From the NCBI GenBank assembly GCA_940671915.1, contig CALNVZ010002100.1, forward strand, positions 18,106,640 through 18,170,639: a stretch of 64,000 nt of DNA. The letters are read 5' to 3'. The position numbers and the translations under genes were made by a program. Each line of letters opens with the position of its first letter. The stretch's first letter is position 1. Positions 12,001-22,729 of this stretch are shown one piece after another. The stretch comes from Paracentrotus lividus. Taxonomy: Eukaryota > Echinodermata > Echinoidea > Camarodonta > Echinidae. The notes below the pieces were generated by a model, which was not told where the DNA came from, searched no databases, and saw only the letters and a program-made list of their open reading frames with translations.

Positions 12001-15000
12001 TTATTTTTATGCCACCACTTGATATATGAATGTCAAACTTTGGGTTAGCATGTATCACCAGATGAAGATGATCTGATAAGATTTTTGAGTACATAGGTCA
12101 AAGGTCAGGGGTCACAGGTCAACTTATGAAATTACATGTATTGAGTTCATTAAATTGTGATATCTCAAAAACCAATGGAGATGAACTTCTAAACTTGGGG
12201 ATAGTATATATCATACTAAGAAGACAATCTGATCAGATCAGAGTATCAGAGTATGTATCTAAGTTCAAGTGCCATAGAGGTCACCTTTTTAAATGATTTG
12301 TTTAAGGAATGGAGGCATTATTAGGCAGACCACATTGTATTGTCTGTTTTCTATTTTTTTTCCTTTTCTTCTCCCTTATTACCAGTGTGAACCAATCTTG
12401 GGTATACGGTGTATGGGTAAACTGCCTGGATCAAGACTACCTCGCATTGCTCTGTTTGCCTGCAGTGACATCAAAGCTGGAGAAGACTTAACTTTGATTA
12501 TTCAGATGACAGGTAAATCATAACCAAAACTACTGTATTCGTGGAACATATTCGCGGTACATCGATTTCGCGGATTTCGCGCGAAAGAGCAGCAGGCACG
12601 AATTTAAAAACCGCGAATATATCCAGGCATGATTTCCTATGCATGTATTGAATGGGTTCATTGCCAGCCTACGAACTGCAGCGCGAATTTAAGAACCGTG
12701 AATATGTTTTGAGGCGCTCAGCGCGAAAAATCAATCACGCGAAAATATCAGCGAATACAATATGGGCATTCCACAGAAATCCGGACAAGGGTGCCGGAAA
12801 TTCAAATGATATTTGGTTAAAATTAATTTTGATTTTCAAAAACATGAGTTGAAGTTTAAAGAATCAATAAAATTTTCCCGATGGCGGCCATTTCACTTTC
12901 TAATCATACTCAAAGTATTCCAATATTTTTTCGTATAGAAAAGGTTTATTTACAAAAACTCATTTTCATTTTCCCAACTAAATCGTTCTGTTCCGATAAT
13001 CTTTAGCATAGATAAATGTTAGAGGAGACACTTTATCTATCTGCATTAAAAAAATAGTTTAATTGTGACTTTGGTCAAAAACTAAATTAATAAACCCTCA
13101 TTTGGAATTAAAACGTCAGTTACCAAAAACATGAATTGTTATTTTTCCCGCAACGAGACATTATCAACTATGCCAATTAGATTTTAATATATGACTGCAT
13201 CTGATCATTATCAAAGCAAAGCTATAGATATTCAACATACAATTAAGTTAAATTGTACAACATTTGTGTAACGTCAGTTACATGACTAGTGTAACGTCAG
13301 TTACCATGATCATTATCATTTCATAGAAAACAATTACAATTTGGACTCCTGTAGCTCTGAACTAATTACTACTGCTAAACTAACCATCTAGCCAATAAAA
13401 GACTGTCAGTGTCAATGTTACTTCTTACAAGTAATGATTTAAGAGTTAGGAAACCCATACAGTGTACATGTAAGCCCCTCAATCTGCTTTAAATTTTTCA
13501 GTTGATTATCTATGGTGTGATCAAGTCCTATGCTATATATCTGAATTGAATATGAGCCTTTAATCTAATGTTATGAATAGATCTAAATCAAATTATTAGT
13601 TGTATCTAAAAAACTTCTCTCTGTAAAAAAATAATAGATAAAATAAAAAAATAGTATGCTTCCAATGTCTGTGCATCTGCTTAGATTACGTGATTGTTTT
13701 GGTAAGAACAAAGATAGACAACAACTTACTTTTACAGGATTTCATTTGGATGCCAAAGACGAACAGAAATTTTTTCAAATTCATACCTCCATGAGCTTGA
13801 AATTCGCATTTTATGACGGCGGATCATAACCTTTACAAAATGCAGTATAGTGTAATACTGTTGCATATTACTGAATTGAGGAAAAACATTAAAAGTTGAT
13901 TTTTAAAAAAATCAATCACCATAGATTGACGTGCCTGTGAGGATTTAGAGTCAGCAAATTATAACAAATGAAAACTGATTTTGACAGATTCCAATAGCAT
14001 TACAAACAAAAATACATGTGTGGGACACTCCTACGTGTATTATCAATCCAATACATTTGGAGTTTCAATATCTTACATGTAATACTAAAATGATTCCGTA
14101 TTACAGTCTATGTAATGGAATTAGTTCTCTAAAGTCAGTCAGAAAAAACTCTTTCAAAATTATTCTGACAAACCCGTATGGAAATGATGTGTAAAACGTC
14201 ATGTCAACAGGAAAGTTTAACTGAATAAAAAAATGATTACATTTACTTTTATTTGCCAATCTGTTGCCTATAACATAGGTATGATGTCATATCAAACACA
14301 TAATTCTCAGAAGCCCACGACACAAAATATTTGATCCAATCAAAATGAGATAACAGCTGTAAAGTCTAATGGAAGCTGTAAGTAACGTCAGTTACGTAAC
14401 GTCAGTTCCGCATGCTTTCACAAATGTTTCCCAGGATAAACAAAAATTATGGAAATCTCTTATTTTGGCAAGTCTATTCATAAGGACCTATATATGTCAT
14501 ATAAGACTTATCATTACGTGGGTTTTGGCGTATGCACACGCGTGGACATAGAATTAAGATTTGATCAAACACCATTGATTTGCATAGTCGTTCTGTAAGC
14601 AGACCGACACGTTTGCCTTGCTTCAATGAAATAATGTTGGGTGGAAATTTTTATACGCAAACTTCTTCCGATTACACTGACTTATAGATATATTAATTTG
14701 AAACCAATGTATTCTTATTATGTACTGAGTACAAACAATAGAAAGCGGTTGTGTGTAACGCAGTACGTGGAATTGCCCATATGTAAACACAGTCCATTCC
14801 CTATAATGACACAGATGCAATAGGCAAAGTTGTTTATTTCTCCTGCAGTAGTTCAACATATACGGCAAAACCTAGTGTTCAAGGTAGACAAAATGTTTAA
14901 TGATGTAATGTTTGGCAAGGAATGTATAAATTGAATGTCACTTGCATCGGTACATCACACTGATACAATTTATACCATGGCAATTTCAAGCCAAAAACAG

Positions 15001-16149
15001 GACATGGAGCCTGAATATTTAGTGGCGCGAAAATGCAAATTAGGATCTGAAATCCCAAAGCTCTTACAATTACTACCAATCATGTATTTAAAAATAATTT
15101 GCGATGATCAGTACTTGCGCGAATATTGATCAAACACAAATGCAACATATGGACAGGGGCGCTTTAAATGCTTCATCTATATCAGTCAGTTATTGCCGAT
15201 TTTTTTTGGACCTATTAATAACATGGACTACTCCAACAAACTTTGGTATTAATATTCTTTGTCAAAGCATTTCTCCTCACAAAAAAGACCGGAAAACCAG
15301 AGTCACTCCGTAACGGACATGAGTTCAAAAGTTAAGTCAAATAACAAAATAATTAAACCATTTTTTTAGCAAGGTGGCTATATACTAAAATAACTAAAAT
15401 CAATCAATAACTCAAATCGATAGCCATTTAAAATTTCCCAGAGTTTGAGCAAATTTTTGCTCAAATATGCATGTTTCCATTGCTCGTCACTCCGTAACCA
15501 ATGAATGAATATCCAATCTCATTAAATAGAGACATCACTTTAAAAAAATATCATTTGAAAAAGTAGGACCATCAGCTTTTGTCATGAACAATCTCTTGTA
15601 CAAAAGATTAAAGTATGGAGATAAACTGTTTGAATGCGAAATGTTGCTCTGAAAATGTCACTCCAATACCTGGAAACGCCCACAATAGAAAGATAGACAT
15701 AGTATACTAGCGATTTTTGTACAACACTTGCTATCTGTTGTAAACAAGCAAATGGGAGACTGGATCCATTACACTACCTCGCATATTACCGTTCCAAAAG
15801 TACTGTGCACGTAAGTGACATCACAAGATTGTGATCATATAAATTTTGTACCACGGCACTAATGCCTAATTGCTATTCTATACTCTTAGATTGTTGGCTG
15901 ATTGGGTTTGACAGATGCGTACCATCCAAAAGAGTGACTGAGATTGGACCGAGTCTGATCCAAGTCGTCTATAGCCTGCAGAAAGTTGACAGTGAACATT
16001 ACTGCTCGACCAACTCCTGTATCCTTAATAATTTTCACTTCTTTTTACCTTTGCTGCAGGATCAGTGAATGAGGAAGGAGCCAATGAGTTTAGCTCAAGT
16101 AGAGTGTAGATGCGGATCAGCGAACTGCAGAGGTTTTCTATTTGAATAA
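5968..16149 (+). CDS. SUV39H: SUV39H histone H3K9 methyltransferase, exons 2-7 (5' exon not found, frameshifted)
   Basis: This gene encodes a Su(var)3-9 family enzyme, which in known members methylates lysine 9 of histone H3 and builds heterochromatin with HP1. Seen exons, coding strand +: 5968-6039, 8200-8385, 9311 to about 9862, 10715-10869, 12386-12512 and 16060-16149. In order they carry a chromodomain (EEYEVE, WYLVKWVGY, SWEP), a nine-cysteine pre-SET zinc cluster, the SET domain (GRGWGVRT, HFVNHS, LPRIALF) and a post-SET CRCGSANC ending in a stop. Introns after HFVNHS, before the C-x-P of SET, and before the post-SET exon agree with vertebrate SUV39H2. Exon 3 and most of exon 4 are clean. 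Exon 2, the end of exon 4 and exons 5, 6 and 7 contain frameshifts. Either assembly indels or a recently decayed copy would explain this. The first exon lies upstream and was not identified. Confidence 0.93.
6040..8199 (+). other. SUV39H intron 2
   Basis: A 2.16-kb intron from GTAAGT to TTTCAG. AT-rich with several T runs. Open frames at 6701-6931 and 7043-7303 lie inside it and look like chance. No recognisable repeat was seen. Confidence 0.7.
8200..8385 (+). CDS. SUV39H: SUV39H exon 3, chromodomain core
   Basis: A clean 62-codon exon, phase 0 at both ends. The acceptor is CTCTTTCAG and the donor CAG then GTTTGT. It reads NTEWYLVKWVGYPS then DNSWEPKKNL, the canonical chromodomain beta strands with cage residues W (KW) and Y (VGY). 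A basic, lysine-rich linker follows (KQKKQLEKSLKQ). Chromodomains of this family bind methylated H3K9. The preceding in-frame open sequence back to 8113 is intron and should not be counted as protein. Confidence 0.93.
8386..9310 (+). other. SUV39H intron 3
   Basis: A 925-bp intron between GTTTGT and CATTGTAG. An A run lies at about 8580-8592. Open frames here (8755-8940 minus, 9058-9333 plus) have no coding signature. Confidence 0.7.
9311..9862 (+). CDS. SUV39H: SUV39H exon 4, linker, pre-SET and start of SET
   Basis: The frame is open from the first base after the acceptor (LAQKKRSDKWKE). It runs through ITVLNDVDLEGPP and DFVYVNDYI, family signatures before the pre-SET, and then a nine-cysteine zinc cluster: CECENC, a CC pair, YECNKRCRCG and KCPN. 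It continues RVVQLGRKHKLVIFRTGDGR and GWGVRT, the start of SET. After GVRT (about 9797) the frame is lost. Shifted frames still give the expected RNSFVME-type sequence with extra bases at about 9833 and 9838. The exon probably ends near 9862 at a weak GTTTAA donor. The first roughly 490 bases are undamaged, which contrasts with the ends. Confidence 0.93.
9863..10714 (+). other. SUV39H intron 4
   Basis: An 852-bp intron ending AAATCCAG. AT-rich with T runs. No gene or named repeat seen. The donor is weak and could be altered by the same indels that damage the exon end. Confidence 0.6.
10715..10869 (+). CDS. SUV39H: SUV39H exon 5, SET core (frameshifted)
   Basis: The acceptor is AAATCCAG and the donor a perfect TCT then GTAAGT. 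The first frame reads IITSRKAERRGKIYDANEKT. A second frame gives FDLDYNDDDCPFTV followed by a stop, and a third gives QYGNISHFVNHS. These three blocks are the consecutive SET segments of the family, including the NHS of the S-adenosylmethionine-binding NHSC motif, whose C starts exon 6. At least two indels separate the blocks, near 10783 and 10828. Confidence 0.85.
10870..12385 (+). other. SUV39H intron 5
   Basis: A 1.5-kb intron from GTAAGT to TTACCAG. It contains an A run (11021-11038) and an array of AGGTCA-like half-sites (12095-12121) inside a stretch (about 12005-12290) that resembles a dispersed repeat. No other gene was seen. Confidence 0.7.
12095..12121. promoter_or_regulatory. Four AGGTCA-type half-sites at 7-base spacing
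   Basis: AGGTCA (12095), AGGTCA (12102), GGGTCA (12109) and AGGTCA (12116) follow each other with one base between each. Each adjacent pair forms a direct repeat with 1-bp spacing (DR1), the type known to bind HNF4, RXR and COUP-TF class nuclear receptors. The flanking GATGATCTGAT string recurs at about 36236, so the array may belong to a dispersed repeat. Function in this intron is inference. Confidence 0.35.
12386..12512 (+). CDS. SUV39H: SUV39H exon 6, SET C-terminal half (frameshifted)
   Basis: Acceptor TTACCAG, donor ACAG then GTAAAT. It opens with C-E-P, completing the NHSC-D/E-P motif. One frame then reads VYGVWVNCLDQD and another LPRIALFACSDIKAGEDLT. The end, with compensating one-base changes, matches the catalytic tyrosine region (F-D-Y) and QMT. 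Two or more indels are needed to unite the blocks. Confidence 0.88.
12531..12762. mobile_element. MITE, TACTGTAWTCG family, copy 2
   Basis: It starts TACTGTATTCG and ends GCGAATACAATA, which is the inverted start with minor change. It shares with 5174-5418 the GCGCTCAGCGCGAAAAA-type block, the internal GAATTTAAGAACCGTGAA and the ATGCATGTATT section. It begins 18 bases after the exon 6 donor. It has no coding capacity, although a 66-codon open frame crosses it. Confidence 0.7.
12763..16059 (+). other. SUV39H intron 6 with GTAACGTCAGTTAC repeats
   Basis: The last intron, about 3.5 kb from 12513 to TTTGCTGCAG. It holds GTAACGTCAGTTAC at 13268-13281, 13291-13304 and 14382-14395, with partial copies at 13113 and 14396. 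The related GTCACTCCGTAAC occurs near 15303 and 15486. These motifs recall the GTAACGCGTGGGACA element at 3.5-4.4 kb. Open frames at 14.4-15.3 kb have no coding signature. Confidence 0.55.
16060..16149 (+). CDS. SUV39H: SUV39H exon 7, post-SET and stop (one frameshift)
   Basis: The acceptor is CTTTGCTGCAG. The spliced frame from exon 6 reads G-SVNEEGANEFSSS and then meets a stop. The +1-shifted frame gives VECRCGSANCRGFLFE and a TAA at 16147-16149. CxC-x4-C is the post-SET zinc site that completes the active site with a cysteine in the core. A single indel near 16095 separates the two halves. Confidence 0.9.
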
Positions 16150-19100
16150 CACAAACCCATGATTTAGGTAGGAAATCATGTATATAATTCTAATATATCC
16201 AGGTGCTTCAATGAGATTTATATGGATGGTCAGAGTTGTATAAAGCCGTCCTCTTGGCTGTACATTTCTTATTACACTAATATTGTAAAATCTGTTTAAA
16301 GTAAAAATACTCAAAAATGGCCTTGAATATGAGTTGTTTGCTGAAAAATTGTCCTGGACAGGTATGCAATTTTTTTCACATTCCTTCCTTATACCAGTAT
16401 TCAAGGATCTCCCATTCTTCCATTCTCCCATTCTGTTAAAATCCATTCTTTGTCTTGGAAGTGAAAGTAAGTGGAATAAAAACTTGTAAATATGTCCTTG
16501 CTTTATTCCAATAACATGCAAATGTGACGAAGATGTGCCATATATGTTTAGTTTATTTCGATGAAGTCTAGTGTAAATATATCTGAATGATTGTCAAATT
16601 GAGGCTACATTTAGGCCTTCATGCCATACAACTTTTGGCGCAAAACACAGGGCCTTTCATAGAGTAGCTGCTTTACTCATTTTCATGCATGCAGCATGAA
16701 TGAATTTGTATCCCCTAAATGGCCCTTAGTTAAAGATTATTTCACTGGTTTATTGAGGGATTCTTTGTTTCATTGCGTAAATAGAAGCAAATTATTACAA
16801 AATAAACTTGCTTCACCCCAAACTGAAATTTGGCTCTAAATAGGAATACTAAAATAAATTATTTCATCGGGAAAAAGGCCCTGTAAAGATTGACTAGTCA
16901 TTGTACATAAATTAGGCTTATTTAAGTAGACTAATTATTAATATAACACTAAGAAATGAGCATATGAGCTACATGTAGATGATGAGTGTATTTTGACAGA
17001 CTTGTGGTACCCTAAAGATCGATGCAAATATTAATTTGATGAGAATATTAATAGTTGGAAATGAATCATGTCAAGTGCTTTCTTCAGACAGACTTTTTTT
17101 TTTCATTAAGCTGATGCACCTTTTGTGTAAAGATATTTTCATGATTTTTATATAGGTCACAGGAATATTTGTGTGAGCATTTTGCGATTTTTATGACATT
17201 TCCATTATCACAAATGTAGCCTTATATGGAATTGGCAAAATAACCGTCCTGAATAAAAGCACTTACTGATTTGAAAATTGTATTTCTACCAAAACTGGAT
17301 TTTTGCTATGTGAGCATTTTCCCTTGTAGTCAAGAAAAAAAACAAAAACACTTTCACCTCCTACCCCCCCTTTTTTTTTTGGGGGGGGGGCTATTACTTT
17401 CTTCTATTTTGTATCTTCCAACTCAACTCCCAATTGTTTTTTGTTGGTTATAAGTCAATTATATTGAAATTGCAGTGCAGGAAAATATGTTTAGGTGTGT
17501 GTATGCAGTTTTGTTTTGCCGCTGAGATTTAGTTTGTAAAAGCTGTATTCAAGGAATAAGTGTACATTGACCATTTCTGTTATCCACCATAAGCCAGTAA
17601 AATCTTATGTACCTTTTAATGTAATGAATCTCAATGAAACCTCAATTCTAATTGGTTAATGGTGACTTCAATCAATCATGTGCACCATTAGCAAATCAAC
17701 GTTCCGAATCTTCATTGGTTAAATTCTGGAGATTTCATCATTGTCCAATCGTAATTAGTCACTATCAAAGTGTAAATATGATCAGTGTCCACCTTTGAAT
17801 GAGTCAAAGTTGAACTTGCTTGGTTAACAATGGAAAGATATAAGTTATGCAAATTTACAATTTAGATTGTTAGCCAAAGAAGCACACCAAAATGATTTTC
17901 ATTGGCTGTGTTTGAAGATTTTTTATACTCAATTATTATTGCTATTGTTTTTATTTATCTTGCTGCACATAATGGAATTACACATTTAATTGTTTGTTTC
18001 ATTTGAAATGTTATTATGTCAAGAGCATAGCTTATGTTATCTCTAAACCACACAGCGTGTTTAAGACTTGACACAGATTTATTTGTATTCATATTTTTAA
18101 AATTACATTGTTGTTATTGTTCCATGAATCGGACATCCATTTTAGCTTTCGCCATCACATTTGTTGTCCATGTTGCATCAAGTGCTAAAACATGTAGAAA
18201 TTTACCAAAACTTTTTTGTGTAAAATAAAGTAGATTGTGTGTCCACTGTTTTGTAGACTGAAGGATGGGGTTGTGGGGTAAACCTGGAAAGTTGAGGAAA
18301 AATCCAGTGTTTTTGTCATGCCAAAATGCATTTTGTAATTTTGTATGCGCCAGTACATACACTTTTGTTGAAGTTTTTTTTATAGCATAACCACGTTACA
18401 CACAAAACAACTTCATACAAGGAAATTACCAGGTTATAATAATGAAACCTTTCGTACCCCCCCCCCCATTAAACACAGTTCACTCTCAATATAATGAGCA
18501 CAGATTAACAAGATTTTGTTATAAAGTAGTAAGTCACGCGGTCCCAACTCCAAACATGTTTCTATCTGCCGTATGTGGGATTTTTTTTTTTTTTTTGGTT
18601 GTTGTAATACTGGAAGTGAACTATGCAAAGAAGTTGGAATGACAAAATTACTTTGTTTAAATGAGGGTCTCATTACTTGTACTTGTAACAATGTTTTTTT
18701 GTGACAGGTTCAGCAGTACAAATGTGCCTTCTAAAAGCACTGTGAAATACTTTCCATCATTGCTTTAAATTCTAACATCAAACATTTCAAATGCAGTGTT
18801 GCTGACAAGTGAAAAGAGTTTATATCTCATGTAAGTCATTTTGTAATATATGATATTGCACATTTGCACATAAAACTTTGAGATTTTGCACAGAAACTAG
18901 TTGTAACGATTGGAGTAGATATCAAGAAACTCTCTTATGAAGGTTATAATTGATGAATTTTATTAGCTAGACTTCATGTACATTATTTTATTTTAATGTC
19001 TTGTGAACTGGTGTTGAGATATTTGAATATACTTGTCTATATATAGTTGACCATACTAGCCTTGTTTGCTTGCATTTCTTATTTTCCCAGATGTTCTGTA

Positions 19101-19185
19101 TCTTACAATTGATGTGATATTTGAGAATGCTGGTTACTTGTTAAAGGTGTCGATTCAGGGCTTATGGTGGTTTGTGTATCTCACT
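16150..19185. other. 3' flank of SUV39H; no further gene seen
   Basis: AT-rich sequence holding the presumed 3' UTR. An AATAAA string at about 16800 is one possible polyadenylation signal among several. A homopolymer block (C run, T run, G run) sits at 17362-17390. A stretch at about 17640-17880 has CAAT-containing near-repeats (ATTGGTTAA, CATTGGTTAAA, CATTGGCTG). No exon was recognised. Confidence 0.4.
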
Positions 19186-19270
19186 TGTCTTGAGACGGTT
19201 TTGAGACTAGTTTGAGACGGGTTTGAGACCAGTCGCAGAGATGTCTCGTGACGTCTCAAGATTCGTGGGA
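19186..19270. repeat. TTGAGAC short tandem repeat
   Basis: The string TTGAGACNNG recurs every 10-20 bases (for example CTTGAGACGG, TTGAGACTAG, TTGAGACGGG, TTGAGACCAG). Related GAGACGGGG/ACTAGTTT sequence occurs near 31155-31230 and 33505-33600, in opposite orientations. Confidence 0.5.
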
Positions 19271-19483
19271 ATATCAGAACATGCTCATTATTATGAGATA
19301 TATGTGAGGAACCACCTTTAGATTGCAATTGTTGGGTAAAAGGTTAAGATTAGTGTATACATTGTAGAACGCCAGTACCTTACAATTGGGTGCTTCAATT
19401 TTATTAAAAAAATCAAGCTGAGTCACCTCAAAACTAGCGGGAGAGGATGCACTACAAGCCCCTTCCCCGGCCCTTAACCCTTA

Positions 19484-20110
19484 AAAAGACTGAGGGGGGG
19501 GCTCATTCAGCCCCCCCTGACATTTTTCGCGATAATTTCGCAACGCGGAAAAAAATTTCGCCGGACTTCATGACTATTTTCTTCAAGTCTCGCGCAACTT
19601 TTGAGACCAAATTTGCGATGCCCGGGTACGCGGTTCTGAAATTACGTAACATTTTGTAACCGTGCGTCAGACCCAAAGTTGCTCAAATACGTGATTTTGT
19701 GAAAATCCCAATTCAAATTGTGTTTTTAGCCAAAATTCATAAATGTATCATTATTTTTCTCTTTAACTGATTAAAATCAATTAATTTAAGGTTGTTTTGA
19801 TTAAAATAGTGTCACCAATGATTTCCATCGAAAAAAACATAAAAAACAAAAAGTCGAAAACACAAAGAAATAACATAAGAAATTTTGAAAACAATAGAAT
19901 ACATAAGAAAAAATCTTGATACAGATTTTTTTTAACACACATTTCACGCAGAAGCCTACAAGAGCTGTAAACCAAAATTAGCACTTTTACAGCTTTATTT
20001 AATCCATTAGAGCAAATCTTTGATTTTATGCATAAATTAGCATAATTAATTAGTGCCGACATTTTCGGAATCTTAGGGGGGGGGGTGAATGAGCCCCCCC
20101 CCCAGTCTTT
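19484..20110. mobile_element. TIR element with poly-G ends, copy 1
   Basis: It starts AAAGACTGAGGGGGGGGCT followed by CATTCAG. It ends with GAATGAGC, a C run and CAGTCTTT, the inverse of the start. It is about 627 bp, AT-rich inside, with an A-rich part (AAAAGTCGAAAACACAAAG at about 19849) also present in the copy at 51470-52000. No transposase is present, so it is non-autonomous. The superfamily is not identified. Confidence 0.65.
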
Positions 20111-20504
20111 ATGTGTGTCAAAATAGCCCAGCTTTTAAGGTTAATTATGATCTAATAAAAATGCTAACATTAAAGGGCATGGAATTGCACTTACCGGGTT
20201 TGTCCCTCGGTTCTAGGATAACTACCCCAGACAATATACCTATGGACACAGTACTCCTGCCATAAATCTACCCCCTAACTTTACCACTCTACTCCTATTT
20301 CTGGGATAACTGTCCTTGGGTATATTGTCCAGGGGAGCTGTCCTGATTCGGTCACGTTTGTGCTCAATATACATAGACTTCAGTCAAAATATGGCTTTAG
20401 AACATTTTATTACAAGCTTTTAGCCACTCATTTTGAGAAGGTTCTGATCTGGAAACTAAACAGCGCCAGCTGTTGTTAGTCATTGTTATGAAAGTGCATG
20501 CAAT
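20111..20504. repeat. Non-coding with GGACAAT/ACCCC short element (20213-20345)
   Basis: TAGGATAACTACCCCAGACA at 20215 faces GGGATAACTGTCCTTGG and TGTCCAGGGGAGCTGTCC at 20300-20343, giving a loose inverted repeat of the type also seen at 3779-3890 and 50560-50790. The rest of the stretch shows nothing else. Confidence 0.4.
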
Positions 20505-20519
20505 GAATTAGTCCCACCA

Positions 20520-20700
20520 CCCCCCCCCCCCAAAAAAAAAGAGGAAAAGATGGAAGAGTGAAATCGAGATTTAGGATATAGAAAGATACAGCGTGGAAAT
20601 CCAGACCAGCTACTCCTCCTCCTCCTCCTCCTCCTACTCCTCCTCCTCCTCCTCCTCCTCCTCCTACTACTACTCACTATTACTGCTACTGCTACTACGA
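20520..20700. repeat. Simple repeats: C/A run and (CCT)n
   Basis: A C run followed by an A run at 20520-20540, then CTC/CTA triplet repeats from about 20610 to 20700. The arginine-rich minus-strand open frame across it is a by-product. Confidence 0.85.
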
Positions 20701-21590
20701 TGACTACTACCTATTGCTGCTGCGACAATAATACCTGCACCACCCTAGCAATATAATTGCTCCTAACCATAGACTCCTATACGCTCTGTCTTTGTATATC
20801 CGTCTATCTGTCTATCTGTCATTAAAGTAGGCCCACTGCTTCTCTTTTCTGACCCAATTTTTCCGTGATTAAAAGCTTGATTTGCCGCTAGCGAAGATGG
20901 GGAAAGACAAAAGACGAAGAACTTGAAAAACACAATGAGAAGGATAAGGAGGGGAGGGTGTAAAACCTCCCCCACGCATTATTATTTTTTTTCGTTCTTT
21001 TTTTTTTAATAGACAAAAGATCACAAGTTAATTATTCAATTTGTCATATCCTCAAATACGAATATCATAATCATATTACATCTACGCAATGAATATTAAT
21101 ATGTACTGAGTGAATACAATTCTTGAGTTATATTTAACGAAATGTCACGCTGCTGTTTGATGACTTTTGATGACATTTTGGCTGATGCTCTTCAAAATTA
21201 CGTCTTTCCAAGTAGAAATTGAACTAGTGACAGCCGATTCGAGATTGCGCTTTAGTCTTCGTAATAAAATTGTGTATGCATATGCCAGTCCCATGGTAAT
21301 TTGTTTTTGACTCCGACTGTGAATCATATACATAACTTGTATGCAAATCGACAAACATTCTCCATCTATCATCATTGATGTAACAAATTAATAGCTTAAC
21401 AATTTATTATGCAATATTTTTGTGTGTTTATTTTAACACATTAATTGTTACATAACATGTCTTCATTCTAACCTAAAAACTAAGCACAACACCAAAAGTA
21501 GTTCCCCTGTATTTTCAGAATATCAATGGTTTTTTAACCAGTAGGAATTGAAGGAAAAAAAATCTGATTACAGTTGAGGCCAGAAATTTA
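20701..21590. other. No gene seen
   Basis: AT-rich, with no recognised repeat and no exon-like segment, up to the assembly gap. Confidence 0.4.
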
Positions 21591-21690
21591 NNNNNNNNNN
21601 NNNNNNNNNNNNNNNNNNNNNNNNNNNNNNNNNNNNNNNNNNNNNNNNNNNNNNNNNNNNNNNNNNNNNNNNNNNNNNNNNNNNNNNNNN
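21591..21690. other. Assembly gap (100 N)
   Basis: A run of exactly 100 N, probably a gap of unknown size. It truncates the outer end of inverted arm A. Confidence 0.99.
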
Positions 21691-22729
21691 AAAAAAGAGA
21701 AGAGATCACATCACTTTAAACAACATGGAGCCGATCTCCAAGCGATGTTCAGACTAATCAATCAAGCATTTACAGTATCTTCATACAGTTATTTCAGAAA
21801 GTGATCGAAAAATCTTGACCCTGAGCATGCTACCGGTTCAGCACCTCATTCCTGACTTACTCACTTAAAAGAGCACCACTGGAATAGAAACTGTAAAGTT
21901 ACAATGCATCATAGGAAATATCATAATTCCTGTCCTCGGTCACACGCCATCCCCGAACCACAAAATTTCTACTGTGTATATAAGCAAACCCCACTCCACC
22001 ATAAGTTGACAGTGATTCTGCATATCATGCCACAAATGCGTCATATATGCTCCAGAATGCAGATCAGAGAGTTCAAAGATTTACTGTGTTTGATTTTCTT
22101 CCATGTTTTTCAAGAAAGTTAAACAATAAATAGAAATAACAGAGATAATGTAAACATCAGTATGTAACCTGATTAGAATTAAATTTGTTCAATATAGTGA
22201 CCAGAGAAGAAATCAATTTGATAAATGAAGATAGTCAGGTATACCACAAGACAGCAAACACCGCGTTCTGCTTGTCCGTTTCCATACAAATTGGATAGGT
22301 TCGATCATGTTCTGCCACTCCTAATTGTTCCATACCTCTTATAGATAAAGTGAACGGTCCTCAGTGTCATCCAGGAACTTTAATTTCGGACTTTTTGGTG
22401 TCAAATGAAAGTTTGATAATGGAGCTTTCCATTTACGAATGTAAATTATTAACCTATAAATCATTATCATTTTTTATTTGGCAGGTCCAGTTTCAAAAGT
22501 GTAATATGTTCTCTTTTTTGGAAGCGCCCCTGTATAGCTTTAAGGACTACACCGGTTATACAGTGCACAGAACATAGTTTGTCATGCTCTCGCTTTCAAT
22601 CTCGTGCTTCAGTCCTGACTTAGCTACTGAGACTAGAGATGTTGATTGTGACAGATGACATTTTTTATAATTTTTTTGAGCATGTGAACTGCATTTCCAC
22701 CCACTATGACGAGTTGGCCGTTAGTACAT

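Noticed and set aside
10715-12512. Programmed ribosomal frameshifting in SUV39H
   Set aside because: Many scattered indels in several exons, with no slippery sites, and none known in this family. Assembly error or decay is simpler.
20486-20677. Arginine-rich 63-codon minus-strand frame
   Set aside because: Translation of a CCT triplet repeat.
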